Positions 47,962-57,516 of a DNA stretch of 64,000 bases are shown one piece after another (position 1 is the stretch's first letter; each line of letters opens with the position of its first letter). Made by a program: the position numbers and the translations under genes. Source of the stretch: Paenibacillus glacialis (GTDB taxonomy: Bacteria; Bacillota; Bacilli; Paenibacillales; Paenibacillaceae); assembly GCF_001637205.1 (NCBI RefSeq), contig NZ_LVJH01000048.1, positions 124,001 to 188,000 on the forward strand, read 5' to 3'. The notes below the pieces were generated by a model. That model searched no databases, was not told the DNA's origin, and was given only the letters and a program-made list of their open reading frames with translations.

Positions 47962-48518
47962 TTTTTATGGTGGGTATATCGAGTGCAAAATTAATCCATC
48001 ATTCAACTAATAACATTCATATCCGACATAATAATGACAATATTTATTATAAATATCATATAATAATACATATTACGACAAATAATTCAAACGAACTATT
48101 GTAGAATTGAAAAGATGTGAAAAAAGGACTAGATTGTGATTGTTCGAGGAAACCAGTATGACTAGTCATCTAGTACAATTAGATGATATGAATGAGATTT
48201 GTAAATTTAAGGAGGAACAAAAATGAAAAAAGTATAGACAGTTCTATTGTAAGGATGGTAGTCAATTTTGGCTATACATGCTACTTTTCGCTAAATGAAA
48301 TAAAATCCGATAAGAAGTTCGTAATACGATTAGCATTAAGTTAACCGGGGTTATTCCTTTATTTTTTGACAATCGAAACAATCATCGTCAAATAGTAATG
48401 ATCTAATCTATTTCAACTGAATTATGAAGAGGAAGATGGATGGACAAACAGAATCCAGTAATATTTCAATGATGATTACCTAGTTTTTATTAAATAATGA
48501 ATAGGAGAGTGAATGCAA
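47962..48518. other. Gene-free stretch with an isolated strong ribosome site
   Basis: A+T-rich. A consensus AAGGAGGA at 48209-48216 precedes ATG 48223, but the ORF is only MKKV and then TAG at 48235-48237. What follows (to about 48420) has coding-like scraps in several frames. It may be the ruined start of a secreted protein gene like the one at 48519. No other feature was seen. Confidence 0.4.
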
Positions 48519-49637
48519 ATGAAAAAGATGATCATTACGCTAATGGTTATTGTTACAGGTGTTAGTTCGGCTATGATTCCGAATCAAGTTGCTGCGTCAC
48601 AGAGTAGTATTGCAGTGTTGCTAAATGGAAAAACAATTCGTTTTTCGGATGAACGGCCTTTTCAGGATAGTCAGGGTAGCGTGATGGTGCCGATCCGTTC
48701 CATTTCAAATGCACTAGGTGCGGAGATTATTTGGGCGAAGAAGAACGGGAATACAACCCTAGACATTCGTGATGGTAACAATACTGTCAGTATGACGGTA
48801 GGTCAGACTGCGGCAGTAGTGAATGGTAAGACGAAAGATTATGGAACGAAAATAATAGTGATGAACAATCGAACGTTCGTGCCGTTACGAGTGGTTGGTG
48901 AAGGGTTTGGTCAAGAAGTGAAATGGAGCGCTGTCGATCGTATAGCTTATATCACTTCGCCTGGAAGTAAAGTAACTGCACCTAATAACGAATTAGGAGA
49001 GAAAGATCGATTTGGACGGGAGATTCGTACGAAGAATCTTCCTAAGAACTACTCTGATTATCCCTACATTCTTACTGATATACCTAATGAAATGTATGAA
49101 ATGAAGGCACCAAAACGTGCGTATTTGCCATCAGATCTAATAAATTATGCTTATATTAAAGATGATAAAGCTATGGAATATTGGAAAAGAAACACAGAAG
49201 CGTATTATGATCTTCTACTTAATGTGAATTATAAGACAATAGATGATCAATGGGCTAAGGATCTATTTAGTCATATCAATCAATCAAATGTGTTTAATTT
49301 AACCGAAATGAAAAAATATGTGAGTTGGGTTAAAAAAAATAAGATCCTTATTGAAGGAAGTCTGGAAGCTGAACCATCCATCATCTTCTATGATGAATTA
49401 AGTGGAAAATTCTATATCCGAACTTCTTTTAAATTTAGAATTGTAGGTTATGACAAATATAAGAGTGTTATTTATGATATCTTTTTTGATGGGTATGAAA
49501 AGTTACAAAAGGGTGTATGGTACGAAGGTTATGCCGATATCCCATTAAGTACAAATATATTTAACAATGAACTTCTAAGTGTGAGTGCGAGTACTTCTTT
49601 ATTTGAGAAATCAATCATTTATAAATCGAAGAATTAA
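48519..49637 (+). CDS. Secreted protein with copper amine oxidase-type stalk domain
   Basis: About 372 residues. A Sec signal peptide ends near ASQ (residue ~27). Residues about 30-150 form the 'copper amine oxidase N-terminal' stalk domain with its two characteristic repeats (MVPIRSISNALGAEIIW and FVPLRVVGEGFGQEVKW). These are common in surface proteins of Paenibacillus and carry no oxidase activity. The C-terminal ~210 residues are unrecognised, Tyr- and Lys-rich. AGGAGAGTGA at 48503-48512 fits ATG 48519 (or 48513). It lies 14 bases before the next gene, so they are co-transcribed. Confidence 0.82.
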   Translation: MKKMIITLMVIVTGVSSAMIPNQVAASQSSIAVLLNGKTIRFSDERPFQDSQGSVMVPIRSISNALGAEIIWAKKNGNTTLDIRDGNNTVSMTVGQTAAVVNGKTKDYGTKIIVMNNRTFVPLRVVGEGFGQEVKWSAVDRIAYITSPGSKVTAPNNELGEKDRFGREIRTKNLPKNYSDYPYILTDIPNEMYEMKAPKRAYLPSDLINYAYIKDDKAMEYWKRNTEAYYDLLLNVNYKTIDDQWAKDLFSHINQSNVFNLTEMKKYVSWVKKNKILIEGSLEAEPSIIFYDELSGKFYIRTSFKFRIVGYDKYKSVIYDIFFDGYEKLQKGVWYEGYADIPLSTNIFNNELLSVSASTSLFEKSIIYKSKN

Positions 49638-49651
49638 GGTTGTGATGAATA

Positions 49652-52600
49652 TTGTTGATTAGACGATTCTATAAACGTGTCGTTTTGTCGCTACTCGTTA
49701 TATATATCGTATTACCAATTGTATATCCTGCTAATACGTTTGCTGTTGATACTGTTGTTGATCTTTCGGGGAAAATAAAATTTGAAACAAGATCTACAAC
49801 GGCAACAACAGATACTAGATATAAAACGGTGGGGTTCACAATTACACGTGATGCAAGATGTTCAGGCTCACAATGTGCGCCTCGATCGAGAGGGAACTAT
49901 GGAGAGGTTCGTTTAGAGCAAGTAGGTCAAGATGAACATAACGATGGAACGGTTACTACTTATTTTGAAGTTTCAGAAGCGAAAGTATCAGAGGCTTTGA
50001 AATCTGCTGGACTGTTAGGCATTCAAGAGGGGGGAACGATTTATTTAAGTGCTATATTTCATGTCATTAGAGGTACAACAGAAGGTATGACGGATTATAC
50101 AGATTTGACGAGTATTAAACAGGCAGCGAGTTGGGGTAATATGAGTGTGTTCCGGCAATATTATGATATTGCAGTTCCCTATCAAGGCATGTTTAATGTT
50201 GATTATATCATGAGAACAACAGATCAAGATTTAGAATTAGGAAACATACGTAGTTCGAGGGTAGGAACAGGGAGTATCAATAGTTCTGAAGTAGCAGGTA
50301 AGTGGAAGTTAGGTGAAATCATAACATCCAGTAATTTTCACGCCAAAGATGGATCAACACCACTACTTCCAAAAGAATTCTCTAAAAATGGGAAAAATTA
50401 TGTATTATTTAAGTCTTATCTCCAATCAAAATTGGATGCCAATTTAACCAAATTCGTAGTGCAGGGAAATCCAGAAACGACGCCTAGTCTGTATAATCGT
50501 AATTTCACTACATTTGTTGGAGGAACTAATTTAGTCGGAGTGTATAGATTGGTAAATACTCCACCACCAACAGAACCCGAACCCAATGATGTAGTATGTA
50601 CAGATCCTTCTCCAAGAGACAATATGAATGATGTTGATTTTGATCCGAATGTGAATGCTGTCATTAGAGCGGATACACGTGATGATGAAGAATTTGATGT
50701 TCTGCTAGGTATACCAACATCAGAAAGTCTTTACGGAAACGTGTTGACTAAGGAATATCTATCTAAATACGAGTATCAGGAAATGACCGGGATGTGTACG
50801 TATACGGTGAACGTCACATTACCAGAACCACCACCGGACCCGAATGCTCCACCGGTACCCGTACCGCCCGTGCCAGATCCGAATGCTCCGCCGATAGAAC
50901 CCCCAGTGCCTTCAACGGAACAGGTTACCGTGGAACGTGAATATTCATTCTGGACGGTTATAGACGTGGAAATCTATGAGATCGATGAAGCGAAACTATG
51001 GAATTATGCATTTGATAATAGTGGGATCATCATATCACCTAGTGGATACAATGCACCTTATTATGCGACGGCACAGACGAGTAAATATGAACCTGCATCG
51101 CTGCCTGAAACCGTTGAAGCATTAGAGACGCAGAGTGCACAAGAGGCTGCTGAAATGGCGATTGGTGAGGTGATCGTCTGGAATGATACGTTCACACTAT
51201 ATAATGATACGCTGATGGATGGATCTGAATCAGAAGGAAGTGGCCCAACACCACAGGGTATTCCGATTGCAGGGCCGATTGACAGAGATGTACTGTATAG
51301 TCCTGGGAATGAGATACCCATCAGCAAGACGAATAAGCCTGATGAATCGAGTTCTGGAACGATCTCTTATCGTATGGTGAGCGGTTCCTCTACGATGGAT
51401 TATCCGATCTATGGGATCAATACGGTCACAGTACATACACCCGTAGTTAATTATTCATCCGTGAGTGATGATCAAGCCCATAATCAGAAGGGAGATCCCA
51501 ACTACAATCGTGCGGCTTTCATCCTAGAGAGGCCCTTTACGATTCGGATGCCAACCAATGGACAACACGTGAACTATCCTGGATACAGAGATCGAGATTA
51601 TGCCAAATATTTCAGAACAAAACAAGTGTGGTTTCCATTTGATGTCTACAATGAAAGCCGAACACAATTTATTCCCAAAAAAACGTGGGTTGATATACCC
51701 GTCCATCAATTTGAGACCACGTTCTATTTACCTGTGTGGGTGGACGAAGGGAATTACGAGGTTGCATTCCGAAGTATCGCACATAACGCACCTGAAGATT
51801 TCACATATCAGCCAGATGCCAATACGGATCTAACACATCATGTAGCAACGGACGAAGTTTCAGTAGAGGTCATAGGACGGTTATATGATTTCCATATTAC
51901 AGATATCGTGGACTACAACTGGGAAACGGTCTTTCGGACAAGGAAAGGTAGCTTCAACCCAACCGGAATATCGTATTGGGTAGGGACGAATAGCATTGAT
52001 GGGGAACGACGTGGAAATAGTGCACAACTCACGCTACCCATTCATCCAGGAAGTCATACGATGAAGGGATTCAAGAACGTGGTCGTTAAACAAGGGTACC
52101 ACTACAAATTCGATTTCAAGACGAAAGGGAATATGTTTGGTCCAACAGATGGGATACGAATAACACCATCCTTCAATTACGTAAGTAAAGATGGCACCAT
52201 GACAACCCCTGTGGATCTGTATTACCATTCATCCGAGAAGAAGTTCGTCAAGATCGGATCAACGGCTGACAAGGTGAAAAGATATGTCCTGTTGAATGAT
52301 AGACTGCGAAATGTACCCAAGGAGGAAATAACGGATACGGCTGAGGTTAAGTATCGGACGAACGATACGGCGGGGCAATCCACGAATCTATCGATGAACC
52401 AATACGTTAATAAATATATTAACAAGTTAACGAAGAAAAAAACACCCGTGGGTGGATTTAGTCTACTATTACTACCTGAACATACACGAACACTCATAGG
52501 ACCCAAGAGCAATATTCCACCTTCCGTCAATACGGACCGTGCATTGTCTGCGATACAACATTGGTATGGAGAATATAGCATTCCAGCGGATACGTATGTC

Positions 52601-52930
52601 GTCAAGAAAGGATTGAAGCTGTACCAGAATGGTCCATTTGATGATAAGTCACCGATGTTCTTGAAGAATGGCTATATTGTCGTGAACTTCGATATAGAGT
52701 CGATTCAGAACGGTGACTTGAAGAATCCTCACTTACAATATATTAAAGCACCGCTCATGAACCAAGTGGTTGGTGGTATTCAGCGAAAGAATCAGTGGAA
52801 AATGGAAGGGTTTAATAACAATATCGTAGATTCCTTTGGCAATCGATTTAAGCTGATCGATGGAGACGTCGTCTTCTATAACGCGAACAAGTCCAGTCGG
52901 GATGACTTTGGATCTCAAGTTACTCATTAG
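49652..52930 (+). CDS. Large secreted protein, DUF5704-like
   Basis: 1092 residues. A signal peptide (LLVIYIVLPIVYPANTFA) is followed by beta-rich sequence. Residues ~305-325 and ~390-425 hold Pro-rich linkers (PPPTEPEPN and a DPNAPP-containing stretch), and several Cys are scattered in the first 420 residues. There is no clear anchor or LPxTG at the C-terminus. The overall plan resembles large surface proteins annotated DUF5704 in Paenibacillus (family recalled, not verified). It starts at TTG 49652 or 49655. It sits between the stalk protein and the pilus-like genes, suggesting a surface adhesin or tip. Function unknown. Confidence 0.7.
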   Translation: MLIRRFYKRVVLSLLVIYIVLPIVYPANTFAVDTVVDLSGKIKFETRSTTATTDTRYKTVGFTITRDARCSGSQCAPRSRGNYGEVRLEQVGQDEHNDGTVTTYFEVSEAKVSEALKSAGLLGIQEGGTIYLSAIFHVIRGTTEGMTDYTDLTSIKQAASWGNMSVFRQYYDIAVPYQGMFNVDYIMRTTDQDLELGNIRSSRVGTGSINSSEVAGKWKLGEIITSSNFHAKDGSTPLLPKEFSKNGKNYVLFKSYLQSKLDANLTKFVVQGNPETTPSLYNRNFTTFVGGTNLVGVYRLVNTPPPTEPEPNDVVCTDPSPRDNMNDVDFDPNVNAVIRADTRDDEEFDVLLGIPTSESLYGNVLTKEYLSKYEYQEMTGMCTYTVNVTLPEPPPDPNAPPVPVPPVPDPNAPPIEPPVPSTEQVTVEREYSFWTVIDVEIYEIDEAKLWNYAFDNSGIIISPSGYNAPYYATAQTSKYEPASLPETVEALETQSAQEAAEMAIGEVIVWNDTFTLYNDTLMDGSESEGSGPTPQGIPIAGPIDRDVLYSPGNEIPISKTNKPDESSSGTISYRMVSGSSTMDYPIYGINTVTVHTPVVNYSSVSDDQAHNQKGDPNYNRAAFILERPFTIRMPTNGQHVNYPGYRDRDYAKYFRTKQVWFPFDVYNESRTQFIPKKTWVDIPVHQFETTFYLPVWVDEGNYEVAFRSIAHNAPEDFTYQPDANTDLTHHVATDEVSVEVIGRLYDFHITDIVDYNWETVFRTRKGSFNPTGISYWVGTNSIDGERRGNSAQLTLPIHPGSHTMKGFKNVVVKQGYHYKFDFKTKGNMFGPTDGIRITPSFNYVSKDGTMTTPVDLYYHSSEKKFVKIGSTADKVKRYVLLNDRLRNVPKEEITDTAEVKYRTNDTAGQSTNLSMNQYVNKYINKLTKKKTPVGGFSLLLLPEHTRTLIGPKSNIPPSVNTDRALSAIQHWYGEYSIPADTYVVKKGLKLYQNGPFDDKSPMFLKNGYIVVNFDIESIQNGDLKNPHLQYIKAPLMNQVVGGIQRKNQWKMEGFNNNIVDSFGNRFKLIDGDVVFYNANKSSRDDFGSQVTH

Positions 52931-52940
52931 TTCATTCAAC

Positions 52941-52975
52941 AAGATAGTCCATGGTGTGTGGACTATCTTGTTCTA
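52941..52975 (+). terminator. Terminator of the stalk/large surface protein unit
   Basis: AAGATAGTCCA 52941-52951 pairs perfectly with TGGACTATCTT 52959-52969, then GTTCTAT. Confidence 0.75.
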
Positions 52976-53095
52976 TATTTCAGGCGCTTTGCGGTAGCTG
53001 GTGAAAAATTCAGTTCGTGAATACATTTATAATCGAACTATGTCGCATTAAGACGCAACTCTGCAAAGAATGGTGGCGTTTTATTGGTCTTTATG

Positions 53096-53148
53096 TAATA
53101 AAAAGTTTAAATGGATAATTGCTCCTTTTGGATTATTGAGGTATAAAT
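53096..53148 (+). repeat. Second copy of the 53-base segment
   Basis: Matches 44594-44646 at about 48 of 53 positions. It lies upstream of the ribosome site of the gene at 53184, within the untranslated leader. Confidence 0.6.
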
Positions 53149-53183
53149 TAGGTATTAGTATTTTACATAGGAGGGAATTAAGT

Positions 53184-54269
53184 ATGGATAGCGTGCAGCT
53201 TTTCCAAAATAGTATTTTGATTGCGTTGGCGATAGTTCTGTTAACAATGAGTGGTATCATGTATAGAAAGTGGAGGAATAATACATATTTAATTTTAACG
53301 GGAACGTCTATACTCACAGTGATTTCTACAGTAGGTATGCTAATGGTTTCTAACAAATTCAGTTCCCTGTATATGTTTTTTATGTCCTTGTTTCAATGTA
53401 GCTTTGTGCTTATTCAAATTGTGTTATTTCGACTTTATTATACGAAGCGAGAAGACAAGCTCTACATTCACATGATAGCAACGGGCATGTCCGTCATGAC
53501 GGTTGCGGGTTCTTTGTTCTTACCTATCGAAATGAGCTCGTTACTCATATGCTTTATTACAATTGCATTAGTAGCTTATTCGATATTCAAACTTTTTCCT
53601 GAAGTGGGTATGAGACTTAAGAATTTGATTGTGTTAATTCTTTATGCGATACAGGTAATTCTTCAATTTGCAGGCAGCATCATTAAGTCAGATATTGTAT
53701 TAACATTGAGTGTATTTCTACTAATTATTGTTGTGTACTTAGTATTTATGATGATTTTCGAGCGTGTTATTGAAATCATGCAGGCAGCAACATATACCTC
53801 AACAAGAGACGAAATCACAGGTCTATTTACACGGAAACACTTTAATCAGCAAGCTTCCCAAGCATTAGTACGTGGACATGCTAATGGAGTCATTTATATA
53901 AGATTGGATCGAAATGAAGGGAAAGGTGCAGATTCAAAAGAAGATGAGACATTAAGAAGGCTTGGGAGAATCGTACATAATAATATGGATGGTGTAGGCT
54001 TATCTTGCAGATATGATCAGGATGAAATAGCTATATTGATAACAAAGTCATCTATCACATTGGAAAGATTATCTGATTTAATCAGAACTAGAGCAGAGAT
54101 TGAAGTCTCTAGCCCTATTACCATAGGATATATGAATATCATTGCGGGAGTTTCATTAGAACAACTCATTCATGATGCTAAAGAAGCAGTGGCTCAAGCT
54201 AGAATAAAGGGCGTTAGTAAAATAGTTGAAATTAATCAAAGTAGAGTACTATCAGATTCGTGGGGGTGA
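53184..54269 (+). CDS. Membrane protein with degenerate GGDEF domain
   Basis: 361 residues. About 7 membrane helices occupy residues 1-205. A GGDEF-like domain follows: TRDEITGLFTRKHF is the usual N-terminal 'D.LTGL..R..F' motif, but the catalytic signature is replaced by RYDQDEIAIL. A residue set lacking the two Gly is not expected to make c-di-GMP; binding of a nucleotide is possible. The open frame extends to 53070, but AGGAGGGAA before ATG 53184 decides the start. It ends 4 bases before the CpaE-like gene, so it belongs to the pilus-like operon and is perhaps its regulator. Confidence 0.8.
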   Translation: MDSVQLFQNSILIALAIVLLTMSGIMYRKWRNNTYLILTGTSILTVISTVGMLMVSNKFSSLYMFFMSLFQCSFVLIQIVLFRLYYTKREDKLYIHMIATGMSVMTVAGSLFLPIEMSSLLICFITIALVAYSIFKLFPEVGMRLKNLIVLILYAIQVILQFAGSIIKSDIVLTLSVFLLIIVVYLVFMMIFERVIEIMQAATYTSTRDEITGLFTRKHFNQQASQALVRGHANGVIYIRLDRNEGKGADSKEDETLRRLGRIVHNNMDGVGLSCRYDQDEIAILITKSSITLERLSDLIRTRAEIEVSSPITIGYMNIIAGVSLEQLIHDAKEAVAQARIKGVSKIVEINQSRVLSDSWG

Positions 54270-54273
54270 GAAA

Positions 54274-55530
54274 ATGAAAGCAGTTATTGTATCAGAAAAA
54301 GTATCGATGTATGTTAGACAAGCAATTGGAAATGTGGATGTGAGCTTTGAAAAAGTCGGACTTTTTACGGAAACAGAATTTCTAACATATAGTCAATCAG
54401 CAGCTCAAATAAATATTCAAACTTTTATTACAGACGCAGATTGTACAGATCCAAAAAGTTTTATTGAGGGTATAAACCGATATAGGACTATTCGATATAA
54501 TACACGGATTATTGTTATTGCATTAGATCGTTATGAAGATGATGCGACGATTCATCAATTAGCTGATATGGGAATAGAAGTAATAACGACATCACCTGGA
54601 ACGAACGGGAAATCAATCATTCCAGCTTTGAAGAGGCTTATCCCCGATCAAGTGAATGCAAATACACCTGAGCAGGATCTTGAAACATCAGATTTTGAAA
54701 TGCAACGTATAAAAGATAAGATTTATCGCTATACATCGAAACTTCAGACTTCTTCATATTTCGACAGTGCTGATATCATGAAGATGGATTTGCCGGACCT
54801 TCCGATCCAAGAAAGAATTATTGTACAAGACAGAATTATTGGTACCATCTCGGTTGCAGTTATGGGAGTGGAATCTAAGATCGGTTCTACACATCAGAGT
54901 ATTCTCATCGCTAACTATTTGCAAAGAAAGGGCTACTCTGTTGCTATAGTTGAAGCAAGTCAATCTAATGATTTTAATAGTATTGAATTTACTTATGAGG
55001 GTATGCGTAATAATGTCAATCACAGTACTAACTTCAGTATAGAAGGCGTGCAATATTACAAGAGTAATAGCCAGATGGAGATGAGTTCATTAGTTGCGTC
55101 TGGATATGATTATTTAATTCTAGATATAGGGAACTATGAGGATAGTGATTGGAGTGTAGAATTTTATAGGGCAAATGTTCAAATTGTTGTAGGGGCTGGT
55201 AGCGAGTGGCGTCAACCCAAAATCAAACAATTTCGCGAGCTTCACAAACATATGGATCAGTCAAATTGGTCTTATTGTATACCTATAATTGAGAAGTTAG
55301 GAATTAATGATATTAGAAAAGCACTCCCAGGGAATCAAGTGTTTCGAATACCTTCTCACGCAGATCCATACAAAAGTCAGAATGATACGGATTCAATGTT
55401 AAACAAAATCCTACAAAAATATATGGGCGAGAAGAAAAAAGCGGGTACAAGAAATGTATTATACGGAATAATTGGGTCTTGTGTTATTGTTATTGTTGTG
55501 CTTGTCATTGTTTTATTATATAAAATCTAA
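54274..55530 (+). CDS. CpaE-like protein with receiver-like domain, eroded P-loop and C-terminal membrane helix
   Basis: 418 residues. Residues 1-125 resemble a receiver/CheY-like domain as in CpaE/TadZ (IIVIALDRYEDDATIHQLADMG). Residues ~185-385 follow the MinD/ParA plan, but the Walker A position reads AVMGVESKIGSTHQSILIA, lacking the Lys/Thr pattern GKT. The C-terminus ends in a 20-residue membrane helix (GIIGSCVIVIVVLVIVLLYKI region), so it is tail-anchored. CpaE/TadZ locate pilus machinery. GGGGGTGAG precedes ATG 54274, decisive over the open 54226. ATP binding is doubtful. Confidence 0.75.
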   Translation: MKAVIVSEKVSMYVRQAIGNVDVSFEKVGLFTETEFLTYSQSAAQINIQTFITDADCTDPKSFIEGINRYRTIRYNTRIIVIALDRYEDDATIHQLADMGIEVITTSPGTNGKSIIPALKRLIPDQVNANTPEQDLETSDFEMQRIKDKIYRYTSKLQTSSYFDSADIMKMDLPDLPIQERIIVQDRIIGTISVAVMGVESKIGSTHQSILIANYLQRKGYSVAIVEASQSNDFNSIEFTYEGMRNNVNHSTNFSIEGVQYYKSNSQMEMSSLVASGYDYLILDIGNYEDSDWSVEFYRANVQIVVGAGSEWRQPKIKQFRELHKHMDQSNWSYCIPIIEKLGINDIRKALPGNQVFRIPSHADPYKSQNDTDSMLNKILQKYMGEKKKAGTRNVLYGIIGSCVIVIVVLVIVLLYKI

Positions 55531-55535
55531 CTTCC

Positions 55536-55582
55536 AAAAGCCTCTCTAAAGGTGAAATTTGCCTATATGAGGGGCTTTTTGT
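55536..55582 (+). terminator. Terminator within the pilus-like locus
   Basis: AAAAGCCTCTC 55536-55546 pairs with GAGGGGCTTTT 55569-55579 (one G-U pair), then TTG. It divides the locus into two transcripts. Confidence 0.75.
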
Positions 55583-55803
55583 TGTATTATGGTGATTTTA
55601 TAATACTTATATCCTAGATTTTATCAAATATGATTTTATAAGACAAAAATCGACAATGTTTTCAAAATGTTTGTGTTACAATTTTTGATACCTGGAAAAT
55701 GTCTTGAGTAATTAGAATCATTTTAAGCAGGATTATGTGTTGATGATACATAGGTATTCAATACCATTGTGAAAAAAATGTGTTGTATGGAAGGAGAAAA
55801 GGG

Positions 55804-56823
55804 ATGTCTAGAATAAGACTCCGGCAGAAACAATTACTTTTAGCCGGATCCGTTGGTGGAGCAATTATACTTCTTGTTTGTGTTAGCATCGGCTTTTTTT
55901 ATGTTAACAACCTACAAAAAGCACATGAGAAGGAGAAAGTAGTCATTCAAGAAGAATTAAAAAAGAGCCAAAAGCAGCTAAATGAAAACAAGGTAACGGT
56001 TACAGTAGCTAAGACCGACTTAAATGCCGGTGATGTTGTAACTGAAGAAAGTATTGAAACAGTTAGCATACTTGCAAGTGCAGTTCCTACAGATCTCGTT
56101 GACACAGAATTACTTATTGGAAAGTTTGTTAAAATTGATGTCCAGAAGAACACAGTGATTACTCAATCCATGATGTATGACGAAGAGGTTACACCTAATG
56201 ATCTTCGTAATCAAGAATTTAGATTGGTAGAGTTACCAACGAAGTTGTTGAAAGATGATTTCGTTGATGTACGTATTAAATTCCCAACAGGTCAGGATTA
56301 TATCGTTCTGTCTAAGAAGAAAGTACGAGATTTAAATAATGGTACAGTATGGTATCAAATGAGTGAGAAAGAAATAATGATGATGTCAAGTGCTATAGTC
56401 GATGCCTATATCAATGATGCATTTATTTATTCTCTCAGTTATGTAGAACCATATATGCAGGAGAAAGCAATTGTTACATACCCGTCAAATTTGAAAGTGT
56501 TAGATTTGATCGCATCTAATCCTAATATTATAGAGATTGCAAAGACGGAAATGGAAAAAAGGGCGCGTGAAAAGTTAGAACTTGATCTGAAATCAATGAC
56601 GGATGATGAGCGTCAACGGTACCTAAGCGGCATGACAAGCGAACAAGCGAGTAAGGAAAATGCTTATGCTGAAAGCCAGAATGGGATTCAAGGAGACACT
56701 ACAAATAACGCATTGATAGATAATCAGAATAACGCTACAGTATCTAATCCTAATCAACAGCAACAGTCCAATGCTAATGATAAGTTTACAGATAGTGTTG
56801 ATACTGTCCCTATTACAAAATAA
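55804..56823 (+). CDS. CpaB-like SAF-domain protein
   Basis: 339 residues. A single N-terminal membrane helix (about 15-37) is followed by a short coiled region, then the SAF/CpaB domain at ~60-125 (VTVAKTDLNAGDVVTEESIE, then ILIGKFVK-type strand and ITQSMM). A Gln/Asn-rich, low-complexity C-terminus follows. CpaB/RcpC proteins are periplasm-facing parts of Tad pilus assembly. AAGGAG at 55791-55796 selects ATG 55804 over the open 55780. First gene of the second transcript after the terminator. Confidence 0.8.
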   Translation: MSRIRLRQKQLLLAGSVGGAIILLVCVSIGFFYVNNLQKAHEKEKVVIQEELKKSQKQLNENKVTVTVAKTDLNAGDVVTEESIETVSILASAVPTDLVDTELLIGKFVKIDVQKNTVITQSMMYDEEVTPNDLRNQEFRLVELPTKLLKDDFVDVRIKFPTGQDYIVLSKKKVRDLNNGTVWYQMSEKEIMMMSSAIVDAYINDAFIYSLSYVEPYMQEKAIVTYPSNLKVLDLIASNPNIIEIAKTEMEKRAREKLELDLKSMTDDERQRYLSGMTSEQASKENAYAESQNGIQGDTTNNALIDNQNNATVSNPNQQQQSNANDKFTDSVDTVPITK

Positions 56824-56834
56824 GGAGAATAAAG

Positions 56835-57515
56835 TTGAAACAAATATTATTTATGGGTGAATACGATAAAACGGATATGATGTTTTATCTTGGGAAATTA
56901 ATCTCATTAGAGCATAAAGTGCTGATTGTCGATGTTACTAAAACACATAGATACGAGTATAGCTATCCCAAAATTTCAATGGACGTGGGTCTTCATCAAC
57001 ATGAACAATTGGATGTCATTGAGAATATTTCGAACTATACTCAGCTTCAAGAAATATTAACCAATCATGAATATGACTATATTTTGGTTGATATTGATAG
57101 CGAAGAAAGTCTGGAACATTGGCCAGTTGCTGATCAGTACTTTTTAATGACATCATATGAAAATCCAGTTATTCAGAGGAATCTTAAGTTAGTAGAAGCG
57201 TTAATGAAGAATAGAACAGACTCTGATTCTATCCGTGTTTCAAAAGTCATTTGTGAAGTCAATGTCAATTTGAACGAAGATTATCTAGATATGGTTTTTG
57301 GGGAACTGGGTATCGAGTGGAATGAATCTTATGTTTATTACACAGATGAAAGAGATTTGATATTAAAAATTAACAATCAACAAAAGAGCACTATTTCTAT
57401 TAAAAAACTGTCAGGTGAATATAAGAAAGCTCTTAAACGAATGGTAGTTACTATTATCGATTCAGAGTTAAGATCTGTAAATACACTCTGGAAGCAAGCG
57501 GAAAGGAGTAAATAG
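56835..57515 (+). CDS. MinD/ParA-like protein without a P-loop
   Basis: 226 residues with the strand order of a deviant-Walker ATPase. It has KQILFMGEYDKTDMMFYLGKLI at the N-terminus where KGGxGKT is expected, VLIVDVTK (switch-like strand), YDYILVDIDSEES (Walker B-like) and VADQYFLMTSY. None of the nucleotide-contacting Lys/Gly pattern is kept. TTG start 56835 after AAGGAGAA. It lies 11 bases after the SAF gene and 1 base before the next gene. Likely a structural partner of the neighbouring MinD-like proteins; this is inference. Confidence 0.65.
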   Translation: MKQILFMGEYDKTDMMFYLGKLISLEHKVLIVDVTKTHRYEYSYPKISMDVGLHQHEQLDVIENISNYTQLQEILTNHEYDYILVDIDSEESLEHWPVADQYFLMTSYENPVIQRNLKLVEALMKNRTDSDSIRVSKVICEVNVNLNEDYLDMVFGELGIEWNESYVYYTDERDLILKINNQQKSTISIKKLSGEYKKALKRMVVTIIDSELRSVNTLWKQAERSK

Positions 57516-57516
57516 A

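Noticed and set aside
51061-51327. 88-codon minus-strand frame inside the 1092-residue protein gene
   Set aside because: Shadow frame with no start signals, opposite a well-supported gene.
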